From Acidobacteriaceae bacterium (GTDB lineage: Bacteria > Acidobacteriota > Terriglobia > Terriglobales > Acidobacteriaceae): a stretch of DNA of 10,349 nucleotides. The notes below the pieces were generated by a model. That model made no database searches and was not told the origin of the DNA. It worked only from the letters and a program-made list of their open reading frames with translations. The translations under genes were made by a program, and so were the position numbers. The stretch's first letter is position 1. Every line of letters begins with the position of its first letter. Below are positions 1-6,560 of the stretch, one piece after another. The stretch spans positions 1 through 10,349 of the forward strand of contig PLKU01000149.1 of NCBI GenBank assembly GCA_003140705.1, in the 5' to 3' direction.

Positions 1-806
1 CCGCCCGCCTCCACGCCGATCAGCCTGACCTGCCGCTCCGGAATGAACTCATAGAACGCGCCGATGGCGTTTGAACCGCCGCCCACGCACGCAATTACCG
101 CCGTCGGCAGCCGGCCTTCCTTTTCCAGAATCTGCTCCCTCATCTCCATGCTGATGCAGCGATTAAAGTCCCGCACCATCGTCGGATAAGGATGCGCCCC
201 CAGCGCGCTGCCCAACAGATAATAGGTCGTCCTGACGTTTGTAACCCAGTCCCGCATCGCCTCGCTGATGGCGTCCTTCAGTGTCTTCGACCCCGCACTG
301 ACCCCGCGGACTTCCGCGCCAAGAAGGCGCATACGCAGCACGTTCAGCTCCTGGCGCTCCATGTCCACATCGCCCATGTAGATCACGCACTCCAGGTCCA
401 GCAGCGCGCACACAGTTGCGGTAGCCACCCCATGCTGCCCCGCGCCGGTCTCCGCGATAATGCGCTTCTTGCCCATGCGCTTGGCAAGCAATCCCTGGCC
501 CAGCGCGTTGTTGATCTTGTGCGCCCCGGTATGCAGAAGGTCTTCGCGCTTCAGATAGATCTTGGCCCCGCCCAGCTGTTCCGTCAGCCGCTTGGCAAAA
601 TACAGCGGCGTCGGACGCCCCGCATAGTTTTTCAGCAGCCCCACCAGCTCTGCCTGAAACGCGGCATCATTTTTCGCCACTTCATACTCGCGCTCCAGCT
701 CAACCAGCGCCGCCATCAGCGTCTCTGGCACGTAGCGCCCGCCATACACGCCAAACCGCCCCGCCCGCGACTCCGACGGTACCGCTGGAAGAATCACCGA
801 TGTCAT
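1..806 (-). CDS. trpB: Tryptophan synthase beta chain, 3' part missing
   Basis: TrpB is the PLP enzyme that condenses indole with L-serine to L-tryptophan in the cytoplasm, in an alpha2-beta2 complex with TrpA. The gene runs off the left edge: 268 codons are present of about 400 usual, so roughly the last 130 residues are missing. Visible hallmarks are the N-terminal [15 protein letters not shown] (residues 16-30), the [15 protein letters not shown] block (87-100) whose Lys97 is the expected Schiff-base lysine, ETGAGQHG (119-126), and the glycine-rich phosphate loop GGGSNA (242-247). The ATG at 804-806 is preceded by GGAGG (815-819, 8 nt spacing). No upstream trp gene is seen on this strand within the window, so trpB may be the first gene of its transcript, with trpA possibly beyond the edge (not visible). 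The frame is intact. Family assignment is near certain. Confidence 0.97.
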   Translation of the reverse strand, partial: MTSVILPAVPSESRAGRFGVYGGRYVPETLMAALVELEREYEVAKNDAAFQAELVGLLKNYAGRPTPLYFAKRLTEQLGGAKIYLKREDLLHTGAHKINNALGQGLLAKRMGKKRIIAETGAGQHGVATATVCALLDLECVIYMGDVDMERQELNVLRMRLLGAEVRGVSAGSKTLKDAISEAMRDWVTNVRTTYYLLGSALGAHPYPTMVRDFNRCISMEMREQILEKEGRLPTAVIACVGGGSNAIGAFYEFIPERQVRLIGVEAG

Positions 807-1063
807 TTTTGGGGCCTCCGCTCAACTGCCAAGGAATAGTGGAACTTTTCAGTGTACTAGGACCGGGAAACCGAAGTCCCAGACAGTGAGTACGCGGTAT
901 AGTAGCTCCAAGAATTTAAAAGCTATCGGAGAATTTAAAAGCTATCGAAAGGGCCCTTCAGGGTCAAATGTCTCGAGGAGGCGCGCGAATGTTCCAGAAC
1001 GCTTCCGTTTACTCAGGTGTCACGTCTTAGACGTTGGAATCCTCACGCTGGAGACTTCCCTCG
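807..1063. other. Divergent intergenic region, no gene
   Basis: About 257 nt between the trpB start (minus) and the start of the broken exported-protein gene (plus). It should hold the promoter of trpB and the former promoter of the plus-strand gene. I cannot assign a confident -35/-10 pair. The only clear structure is the tandem duplication listed separately. Short open frames here (for example plus 886-1209) look like chance: they resemble no family and overlap the real frame. Confidence 0.6.
911..947. repeat. 19-bp tandem duplication, two copies
   Basis: An 18-base stretch beginning AGAATTTAAAAGCTATCG occurs at 911-928 and again, identical, at 930-947, giving a period of 19 bp. The core TTTAAAAGC is AT-rich in an otherwise GC-rich region. 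It lies 117 nt upstream of the broken plus-strand gene and about 105 nt upstream of the trpB start on the other strand. It could be a doubled regulator site or a recent slippage duplication; sequence alone does not decide. Confidence 0.75.
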
Positions 1064-2432
1064 ATGTTGTTTTGTCTTCACCGCCGATTCAGCTCATTTT
1101 TTGCTGCCGCGGCCATCGCAACCGCCGCACTTTCAGCGGCACAAACATTGCAGCAGCGTCCTGCAGCAAAGGCTGCTCCCGCTGTCGAACCGATGCCGCT
1201 GCAGGTTGACGGAAAGCCTGAGCTCCCCGAGGGGACAAGTCTGCAGGTTGAGTTTCCGAGGTCCTATCCAGTCAAAGCGGGCGAGGCCATTGAGTGCAGG
1301 CTCCTCCATCCAATCTACGCCGATGGCAAGCTGGCCGTGCCTGAAAACACGATGCTTCACGGCAAGGTGGTAACTCTTGAAGCGGACACCAAGACCCGTT
1401 GGCATGCGCGTCTGCGCGGAGATTTCACACCGTTTCATACCGTCCGGATTCAATTCGATGAGTTGATGCTGCCATCCGGGCCGCTGCCGATTGTCGGTTC
1501 CACTGCAACCAATGGCGCACCGGTGCTACACCTTTCTATGCCCGGCGCCTCGCCAAAACGGTCGTTCATTGCACGCGAGTGGGTACAGGCAAAGAGTAAG
1601 TCTGCATGACCACATAGCCGTCTTCACGGCGCCCGGTAAGAAAGATCGGGCCATGCAAATGCTCTATCACCAACTGCCCTATCACCGGGAGCGGATCAAG
1701 GCGCATACCGCATGGTCATTTGAGTTACAGCAGCCTCTCTCACTCCCTGCCATGCCCGATCCGCCCCAGCCTGCAGCATCTGCCACGGCTGGCAATCAAG
1801 CATCGGCAGCCAATCTTGAAACGTGGTCGGTCCATGGATTGCTGACGGACGAACTGTCTTCAGCTCGCGCCAAATCGGGTGATTCGGTGCAGGCACTGGT
1901 TGTCGAGCCCGTCTACGACAGAGACAAGACAAACAGCTCGTCGTGCCGCAGGGCGCCACCCTTTTTGGAAAGGTTACCTCGGCGCGCGACGCGCGCGCTT
2001 GGCCGCAACGGCAAGCTCCGCTGCACGTTTCAGCAGGTCGAGTTCCCTGGGGATACAAGCGGCCTGTGGAGGGTTCATTGGCCGGCGCAGCGACTGAAAA
2101 GACACAGAATCTTTCGCTCGACGCAGAGGCACGATCACCCCCAGGAATCAGTCGAGTGCCATCGCGCCGATCTTGCTGACCATGCTGGCCGGGCGCGCTC
2201 TCGATTCTGACGGGAATCTTACAGCTGGCTCCGGTGTCGCCTACAGTGGCTTTGGGCTGCTAGGACGGATCGTCGGTATTACTGCGGCCAATCGCAATCT
2301 GGCAGCAGGATTGGCTACTATGCCGCAGCGCTCTCGCTTTATGAGAATTTCCTGCGGTCGGGTCGGGATGTCGTATTCCCCAAAGACACTCGCATCGAAA
2401 TCGAAACTATGCCTATGCGGCAACCGTGTTGA
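1064..2432 (+). pseudogene. Degraded gene for an exported two-domain protein
   Basis: One protein of about 456 residues can be followed from an ATG at 1064 (GGAG at 1050-1053) to TGA at 2430-2432, but only by changing frame about six times. The first frame stops at 1607-1609. Sense continues in another frame (HDHIAVFTAPGKKDRAMQ...) from about 1600, then shifts near 1930 (to QLVVPQGATLFGKV), 2000 (to GRNGKLRCTFQQVEFPG), 2052 (to GYKRPVEGSLAGA), 2130 (to GTITPRNQSSAIAP) and 2310 (to IGYYAAALSLYENF). Several sites are explained by one lost base in a run: GGGG at about 2049-2052, GGG near 2130, GGA-ATT at 2310. The N-terminus has an Arg-rich start and an Ala-rich hydrophobic stretch typical of a signal peptide. 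The two halves share a domain (copy 1 about KAGEAIECRLLHPIY, copy 2 about KSGDSVQALVVEPVY). I recall similar hypothetical proteins from Acidobacteria but know no function. Sequencing error is the alternative, though neighbouring long genes are unbroken. Confidence 0.85.
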
Positions 2433-2480
2433 CACCCCTTGGACTGTAGACGGTTCGCTTTGTGCTTCCCTTTGCTTTTT

Positions 2481-2630
2481 TCAGAGGGCGCGTCTGCTAC
2501 CGGTGACCAGGTTAAAGATCAGAATTATGACCGCCAAAACGATGAGAAGGTGGATTAGGGCGCCGCCGACATGGAGCGTGAAGCCGAGGAGCCACAACAC
2601 CAGCAGAATTACAAAGATTGTCCAAAGCAT
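2481..2630 (-). CDS. Lmo0937-type small membrane protein (DUF5670-like)
   Basis: A 49-residue, strongly hydrophobic peptide beginning MLWTIFVILLVLWLLGF. Two membrane segments are visible, about residues 3-17 and 24-42, split by a short GFTLHVGG turn, with a basic tail (TGSRRAL). This matches the small lmo0937/DUF5670 membrane family found across many phyla; members are often near stress genes, but their biochemical role is unknown to me. I chose the ATG at 2628-2630 because AAAGGGGA (2636-2643) sits 5 nt before it; the same frame stays open upstream to another ATG (2690), but that would add a polar N-terminus unlike the family. The gene lies 78 nt downstream of the SYLF gene on the same strand, so the two may be cotranscribed, with a hairpin between them. 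Confidence 0.85.
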   Translation of the reverse strand: MLWTIFVILLVLWLLGFTLHVGGALIHLLIVLAVIILIFNLVTGSRRAL

Positions 2631-2655
2631 TTTGTTCCCCTTTGTGCCGGAGGCG

Positions 2656-2680
2656 CCCGGGAATCGCAGTTTTTCCCGGG
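2656..2680. promoter_or_regulatory. Hairpin between SYLF and lmo0937-type genes
   Basis: CCCGGGAA (2656-2663) and TTCCCGGG (2673-2680) form a perfect 8-bp stem, six pairs of which are G-C, around a 9-nt loop. In the minus-strand transcript it follows the SYLF stop by 28 nt and precedes the small gene's ribosome site by 12 nt. There is no long U-run right after it, so it is not a textbook terminator. It could be a partial terminator/attenuator or an RNA-processing or stability hairpin that sets the ratio of the two products. Confidence 0.55.
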
Positions 2681-2708
2681 AGGCCTGCAAGCAATCACAA
2701 TTTACTTA

Positions 2709-3410
2709 CTAGTTGGAGGCAATTGATTGCGCCTTTGCATTCATGACAGCGTCGAGAAAGGAATGTGCCGAGTCCGGCACAGCGACTTCGCCGCGCAGAA
2801 TTCTGCCTGTCGATATTTCTCGCCCATAAATCGCGTCTGTGGAATCATCATCGCGGCGAATTGCGGCACCGGTCAGCGTGAGGCCGGCAAAGATGCCCCT
2901 GGCGCGCGAATAGGTCAGCACTTCGGTTTCGAGCTTCCAATCAGTATCGGCAGAAGCATGGCGTCCGACTGGACCCGCTGCCGCTGAGGCGTCACCGCCG
3001 AGTTCGAACTTGCTGCCAATCAGGTCGCGCATGCCGCGATCATTCTGAATAATCATCACCAGGTCGACGCCTTCGACGCCGATTTGGGCGCCCCAGCTTC
3101 CGCCGGTAATCGTAAAGAACGCGGGAGCGCTCCAGCCATTAGCTGTGCGGCAAGTAGCAACACCCCTGCCATTCTCAGCGCCAAAGACGAATCCGCCCTT
3201 GAGCAGGTGGGGGACAACGGCAACGCACTTTGCGTGCTCCAAAACTTCTTCAGGAATGCCTCTGTCCGGCGCCGCCATGATCTCATGCAGCACTGCGCCT
3301 GCATGATCCATCCGGTCGATCGTTTGCGCGCGGTCGGATCCTGCCCACGCGATGCTGGTCATGCTAAGTAGTGCCACACACGTCATGATTTTCTTCACGA
3401 ATCTCACCAT
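2709..3410 (-). CDS. Exported SYLF-domain (Ysc84/DUF500) lipid-binding protein
   Basis: A 233-residue protein. Residues 1-23 form a signal peptide (VKK basic start, hydrophobic CVALLSMTSI, cleavage expected after AWA), so the mature protein is exported to the periplasm or envelope. The rest is a SYLF domain, known in eukaryotic Ysc84/SH3YL1 to bind phosphoinositides and in bacteria to be a periplasmic protein of undetermined ligand. Recognisable landmarks are the CVAVVPHLLKGGFVFGAENGRGV stretch (split here at residues 62-84), WSAPAFFTITGGSWGAQIG (93-111), the DLV...N region (116-123) and YSRARGIFAGLTLTGAAI (167-184), which is highly typical. The start at 3410 is used because it supplies the complete signal peptide, although only a weak AGGTAG lies upstream; a GTG two codons or more inside is possible. 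It probably leads the transcript that includes the lmo0937-type gene and is divergent from csbD. Confidence 0.93.
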   Translation of the reverse strand: MVRFVKKIMTCVALLSMTSIAWAGSDRAQTIDRMDHAGAVLHEIMAAPDRGIPEEVLEHAKCVAVVPHLLKGGFVFGAENGRGVATCRTANGWSAPAFFTITGGSWGAQIGVEGVDLVMIIQNDRGMRDLIGSKFELGGDASAAAGPVGRHASADTDWKLETEVLTYSRARGIFAGLTLTGAAIRRDDDSTDAIYGREISTGRILRGEVAVPDSAHSFLDAVMNAKAQSIASN

Positions 3411-3635
3411 TTTCTACCTATGCGTAGCGTCACTTGAATTCAGCCCAGTAAAGGCGCATCAGGTAGTTCCAACAGTAACGATGCGTAGCAGCAAGGTCTG
3501 AGCAAGAACGCTCAGAGTAATAATCGTGAGGCGCGCTGCATCACTCACAGGACATGTGGTCGAAACTGCTCAGACGGTCAGGAGCTGGGCACGTAGGTTC
3601 GAAGCTACAAGGATTGAACTTGCAGAGGAGAAATG
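3411..3635. other. Divergent promoter region between SYLF and CsbD genes
   Basis: About 225 nt with no gene. Both flanking stress-type genes face away from each other, so promoters for both must lie here. The 9-mer ATGCGTAGC occurs at 3420-3428 and 3480-3488 in the same orientation, which could be chance. I find no convincing sigma-70 or ECF promoter pair and no terminator. Confidence 0.6.
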
Positions 3636-3845
3636 ATGGATCATGATCGCGTGAAGGGCACGGTTGATGAAGTTGTTGGCATTGCCAAGCAGAAGGCAGG
3701 CAAACTGACTGGCAACTCCCAACTCCGGGTTAAAGGGATTGCTCAGGAATTCAAGGGTAAGGCCGAGGGTGCGTGGGGTCAGGCAAAGGAAGCCGCCCGC
3801 GAATCCAATCAGAAGACTGTGAAGCCACCGGCCTCAGATGTTTAA
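3636..3845 (+). CDS. CsbD family stress-response protein
   Basis: A 69-residue, soluble, highly charged, helical protein. It begins MDHDRVKGTVDEVVGIAKQK and repeats the CsbD pattern: KGTVDEVVGIAKQKAGKLTG (residues 7-26) followed by a related helix with KGIAQEFKGKAEGAWGQAKEAA (33-54 region). CsbD proteins are induced by general or osmotic stress in many bacteria (sigma-B dependent in Bacillus subtilis); their molecular action is unknown. Two ATGs are adjacent (3633 and 3636). GAGGAG at 3625-3630 lies only 2 nt from the first and 5 nt from the second, so I place the start at 3636; an extra N-terminal Met is the alternative. A 153-nt gap separates it from the transporter gene in the same direction, so cotranscription is uncertain. 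Confidence 0.93.
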   Translation: MDHDRVKGTVDEVVGIAKQKAGKLTGNSQLRVKGIAQEFKGKAEGAWGQAKEAARESNQKTVKPPASDV

Positions 3846-3998
3846 CCGGCAGGCTCTGCCCTGGGCAGCGGAGATGAAGATGAAGATTAGGCGTCTGTCG
3901 CCGTGGCACACTGTGGCTTGGCACGAACTTGAGGCGCTGGCCATTATGATGCTGCGATTTGCGCGCTGATCCCCAGGGAATCTGCATCTAACCCTTCG
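3846..3998. other. Gap between CsbD and NRAMP genes, no gene seen
   Basis: About 153 nt. Just after the csbD stop there are overlapping short inverted repeats (GGCAG/CTGCC and CTGCC/GGCAG near 3850-3871) that could form a weak hairpin, but no T-run follows, so I do not call a terminator. The transporter frame is open back to 3933 without an ATG, so a longer N-terminus from a rarer start codon cannot be excluded. Confidence 0.45.
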
Positions 3999-5264
3999 TT
4001 GCCGAAAGCCCCCCCATCCCGTTGGATTCGATCGCTCCTGAAGTCGCTCGGCCCAGGAATCATTACGGGTGCAGCAGACGACGACCCCTCAGGCATCGCC
4101 ACGTATTCGGTGGCTGGTGCGCAGCTTGGGACCAAACTCCTCTGGACTGCACTCCTGACATGGCCGTTGATGGCTGCAGTGCAGATGATGTGCGCCCGCA
4201 TCGGCAAAGTCACAGGACAAGGTCTTGCCGGAAACTTCAAACTGCGTTTTCCAAAGTGGCTGCTCTTAGCTTTCGTGATCGCCCTTCTGGCTGCGAACAC
4301 CATCAACATTGCCGCGGATCTAGCGGGGATGGCCGATGCAGCCGCAATGCTCTCGGGTGTCAATTCCCACTGGTTTGTTGTGGCGTTCGCGATTCTCATT
4401 TCATGGGCGACAGTGCGGCTCCAGTACAAGCAGATTGCGAATGTGCTCAAGTGGCTTGTCCTTGTGCTCTTGGCCTATCCGATTACGGCGTTCGTGGTCG
4501 GGGCGAACTGGGGTGAAGTCCTGCGCGATACGCTGATTCCATCGGTTCCGCATAGCAGGGGGGAGTGGGCAACTCTTGTCGCAATTCTCGGCACCACTAT
4601 CAGCCCTTACCTGTTTTTCTGGCAGACGAGTGAAGAAGTTGAGGAAGAGAAGGCGGGAGGTCAAAACACGATTGCACAACGCAGAGGAGCCTCGCTCGAG
4701 GAGCTTCAACTAAGGAATATTGACGTCGGGGTTGGCGCCTTCTTCTCGAACATTGTCATGTATTTCATCATTCTCACCACAGCCATCACTCTCAACAAGC
4801 ACGGCATCGTGAACATTGAAACATCCCGCCAGGCAGCCGAAGCACTGCGGCCATTCGCTGGAAATTTGGCCGCGACCCTTTTCACAGCAGGCATTGTCGG
4901 CGTAGGGTTTCTGGCTATTCCCACGTTGGCCGGTTCTGCAGCATATGCATTCGCTGAGACATTGGGATGGCGCCAGGGCCTGAACAAGAAACTAAGGCAG
5001 GCTCGCTGGTTCTATGCATTGATTCTAGTTTCAACCGCGGTCGGCGTTGCGCTGGACTTCATCGGAATCAACCCAGTGAAAGCCCTCTATTGGACGGCGG
5101 TCATCAACGGACTGCTGGCGCCATTCCTGCTTGTAGCCATTCTGATTGTCGCTGCGGATAAGAAGCTCATGCAAGGACAACCGAGCTCTCGTTTCGGATG
5201 GATTGTGGTCGCAATCACCACAGTCGCGATGTTTGCCGCCGGCGTTGCGATGTTTGTGGTGTAG
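3999..5264 (+). CDS. NRAMP-superfamily (SLC11-like) transporter with altered metal site
   Basis: A 421-residue inner-membrane protein with about 11 hydrophobic segments, in the size range of NRAMP divalent-metal transporters. The N-terminal LGPGIITGAADDDPSGIATYS (about residues 17-37) is the TM1 signature region, and GTTISPYLFFWQTSEEVEEE (split at 198-217) is the TM6 region. Canonical NRAMPs have Asp-Pro-Gly-Asn in TM1 and Met-Pro-His in TM6, which ligate Mn2+ or Fe2+. Here the motifs read DPSG (29-32) and SPY (202-204): the Asp is kept, but the Asn, Met and His are replaced. The family fold is clear; the substrate is not, and automatic labels as a Mn/Fe transporter should be treated with caution. 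The start is a TTG at 3999 with no good ribosome site close by, so the N-terminus is uncertain by several residues. The gene is convergent with the zinc-ribbon gene, only 23 nt away. Confidence 0.9.
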   Translation: MPKAPPSRWIRSLLKSLGPGIITGAADDDPSGIATYSVAGAQLGTKLLWTALLTWPLMAAVQMMCARIGKVTGQGLAGNFKLRFPKWLLLAFVIALLAANTINIAADLAGMADAAAMLSGVNSHWFVVAFAILISWATVRLQYKQIANVLKWLVLVLLAYPITAFVVGANWGEVLRDTLIPSVPHSRGEWATLVAILGTTISPYLFFWQTSEEVEEEKAGGQNTIAQRRGASLEELQLRNIDVGVGAFFSNIVMYFIILTTAITLNKHGIVNIETSRQAAEALRPFAGNLAATLFTAGIVGVGFLAIPTLAGSAAYAFAETLGWRQGLNKKLRQARWFYALILVSTAVGVALDFIGINPVKALYWTAVINGLLAPFLLVAILIVAADKKLMQGQPSSRFGWIVVAITTVAMFAAGVAMFVV

Positions 5265-5287
5265 GAATGAAACGATCGGTCATTGAA

Positions 5288-5500
5288 CTATTGCGCATTC
5301 ACGGAATGCAATCCAAACCAGTAGTAGCGCCGCCAGCAAAACATGCAGCGAACCGGCCGCAGCGCGAACATGCTCAGGAGCCCATCAAACGACCGAAGTT
5401 CGGCCGGCTTGAACTTCAACGAATTACACTTGGGGCATTCGCGACGGATCCACAGCAAACGTGGTATCCAGGCGGGCCAGTTCCGGTTCGAGAAGTCCAT
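5288..5500 (-). CDS. Small zinc-ribbon protein
   Basis: A 70-residue basic protein with two Cys pairs: C22-x-x-C25 (ECPKCNS) and C52-x-x-C55 (RCMFCWRR), 26 residues apart, the layout of a treble-clef or zinc-ribbon Zn site. The second pair is followed by WRRYYWF, an aromatic-basic end seen in small zinc-ribbon proteins I recall from Acidobacteria. The function is unknown: nucleic-acid binding or a structural partner are both possible. The ATG at 5498-5500 has TAGGAG (5509-5514) 8 nt upstream, and the TAG of that ribosome site is the stop codon of the GH130 gene, so translation of the two is likely coupled. It is the last gene of the minus-strand set and ends 23 nt from the convergent transporter gene, with no terminator hairpin visible in between. 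Confidence 0.8.
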   Translation of the reverse strand: MDFSNRNWPAWIPRLLWIRRECPKCNSLKFKPAELRSFDGLLSMFALRPVRCMFCWRRYYWFGLHSVNAQ

Positions 5501-5511
5501 CTCATGCGCTC

Positions 5512-6531
5512 CTAACGGCCGGAAATCAGGTCGCGTAATTGTTCAATTCCGTCAGACGCTGATGAGTTGTTGTCCAGCCAGCACAACAGTGACCGTATGC
5601 TTCCCGTTGCCATCGCAATGCACGAATCACCAGCTCCGTAATAAAGATAGATAGTATCCCCGTCCGCTCCAATGGTTTGGCCGCAGGGAAAAACAACATC
5701 CTTCACATCGCCGCCACGTTCATAGGGAGCCTCTGGGCCAAAGATCCAGGAATCGCCACGCTGCAGACAAATCTCCGGATGCTCGATATCGAATAGGGCC
5801 AGGCCAAGGCGATAAATGCTGCCCGACGCCGTCTGCCGCACACCGTGGTAGATTGTGAGCCACCCTTTGGCGGTCTCAATCGGTGGAGAGCAAAGGCCGA
5901 TCTTGTTTGCATCCCACCATCCCCCACGCCGCGCCTCGAGAATCACCTTGTGGCTTCCCCAATGGCGCAGATCGGGCGAGTAGGAGATCCACATGTGCGC
6001 GCCGAGTGTGGTCACTGGCCGGTGAATGAGAGCCCAATTGCCGCCGATTCTCCGGGGCAGGAGCGCTGCATCCTTATCCTCAGGCTGCATGATGACACCA
6101 TACCGATCAAAGCTCTTGAAGTCCTCGGTCAGAGCCAGGGATACGCCGGGACCACCTCGTGCAAAGGATGTGTACGCTACCGCATACTTGCCGAGTTCCG
6201 GCACGTAGGTGATACGTGAATCTTCGATTCCCCAAAGCTCCTCTGGATAGTCGCGCGGGTTTGCCGGCATCGTGGGCTGAGAGTCGATGCGCCAGTGATC
6301 AATTCCGTTTGTAGAACGAGCGGCACACAGATGAGACAAGCCGCGCCGGTCCTCAACGCGGCAAAGCAACAATGTCTCTCCGTCTGGCAACCTCACGGCA
6401 GCGGCATTGAAGACGCTGTTGATTGGATAGGGCCAATCCTCCCGGCTGAGAATTGGATTGCCGGGATGTCGGGTGAAGAGAGGAAGATCGCTACATCCTG
6501 TCGCCTGGGGCACCTCAGTGCTTTCAGACAC
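5512..6531 (-). CDS. Glycoside hydrolase family 130 enzyme (mannoside phosphorylase or mannosidase)
   Basis: A 339-residue cytoplasmic protein (no signal peptide) of the usual GH130 length. GH130 is a five-bladed beta-propeller family of beta-mannoside phosphorylases and a few hydrolases. Visible motifs: RHPGNPIL (21-28); FNAAAVRLPDG (41-51); LLCRVEDRRG (55-64); WGIEDSRITY (100-109), whose Glu103-Asp104 pair with Arg106 is the conserved ED-x-R site containing the expected proton-donor Asp; IHRPV (169-173), where the Arg is typical of phosphate-binding phosphorylase members; GGWWDANKIGLCSPPIET (203-220); and YHG (228-230). The kept basic residues lean towards a phosphorylase, but linkage and acceptor cannot be read. 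The start is a GTG at 6529-6531, 29 nt after the glycosyltransferase stop, with no strong ribosome site and no in-frame ATG between. It lies between the GT4 fusion gene and the zinc-ribbon gene, so it probably acts on the same glycan as the GT4 enzyme. Confidence 0.9.
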   Translation of the reverse strand: MSESTEVPQATGCSDLPLFTRHPGNPILSREDWPYPINSVFNAAAVRLPDGETLLLCRVEDRRGLSHLCAARSTNGIDHWRIDSQPTMPANPRDYPEELWGIEDSRITYVPELGKYAVAYTSFARGGPGVSLALTEDFKSFDRYGVIMQPEDKDAALLPRRIGGNWALIHRPVTTLGAHMWISYSPDLRHWGSHKVILEARRGGWWDANKIGLCSPPIETAKGWLTIYHGVRQTASGSIYRLGLALFDIEHPEICLQRGDSWIFGPEAPYERGGDVKDVVFPCGQTIGADGDTIYLYYGAGDSCIAMATGSIRSLLCWLDNNSSASDGIEQLRDLISGR

Positions 6532-6560
6532 AAGAAGCGCCGCTTGATCGATGGGTGAAT

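Noticed and set aside
192..839. 215-codon plus-strand open frame
   Set aside because: It is antisense to trpB, whose motifs are unmistakable; the translation is His/Arg/Gln-rich and resembles no family.
898..903. TATAGT as a -10 element for the broken plus-strand gene
   Set aside because: No acceptable -35 hexamer lies 16-18 nt upstream, and the distance to the start is long.
1590..1615. Programmed ribosomal frameshift at the first break
   Set aside because: No slippery heptamer is evident, and five further breaks downstream make programmed shifting implausible.
2173..2712. 179-codon plus-strand frame as an independent gene
   Set aside because: Only its first part (to about 2310) carries sense, as one segment of the broken gene; the rest runs out of frame and then antisense through the lmo0937-type gene.
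3846..3875. Terminator after csbD
   Set aside because: Only 5-bp overlapping inverted repeats are present and no T-run follows.
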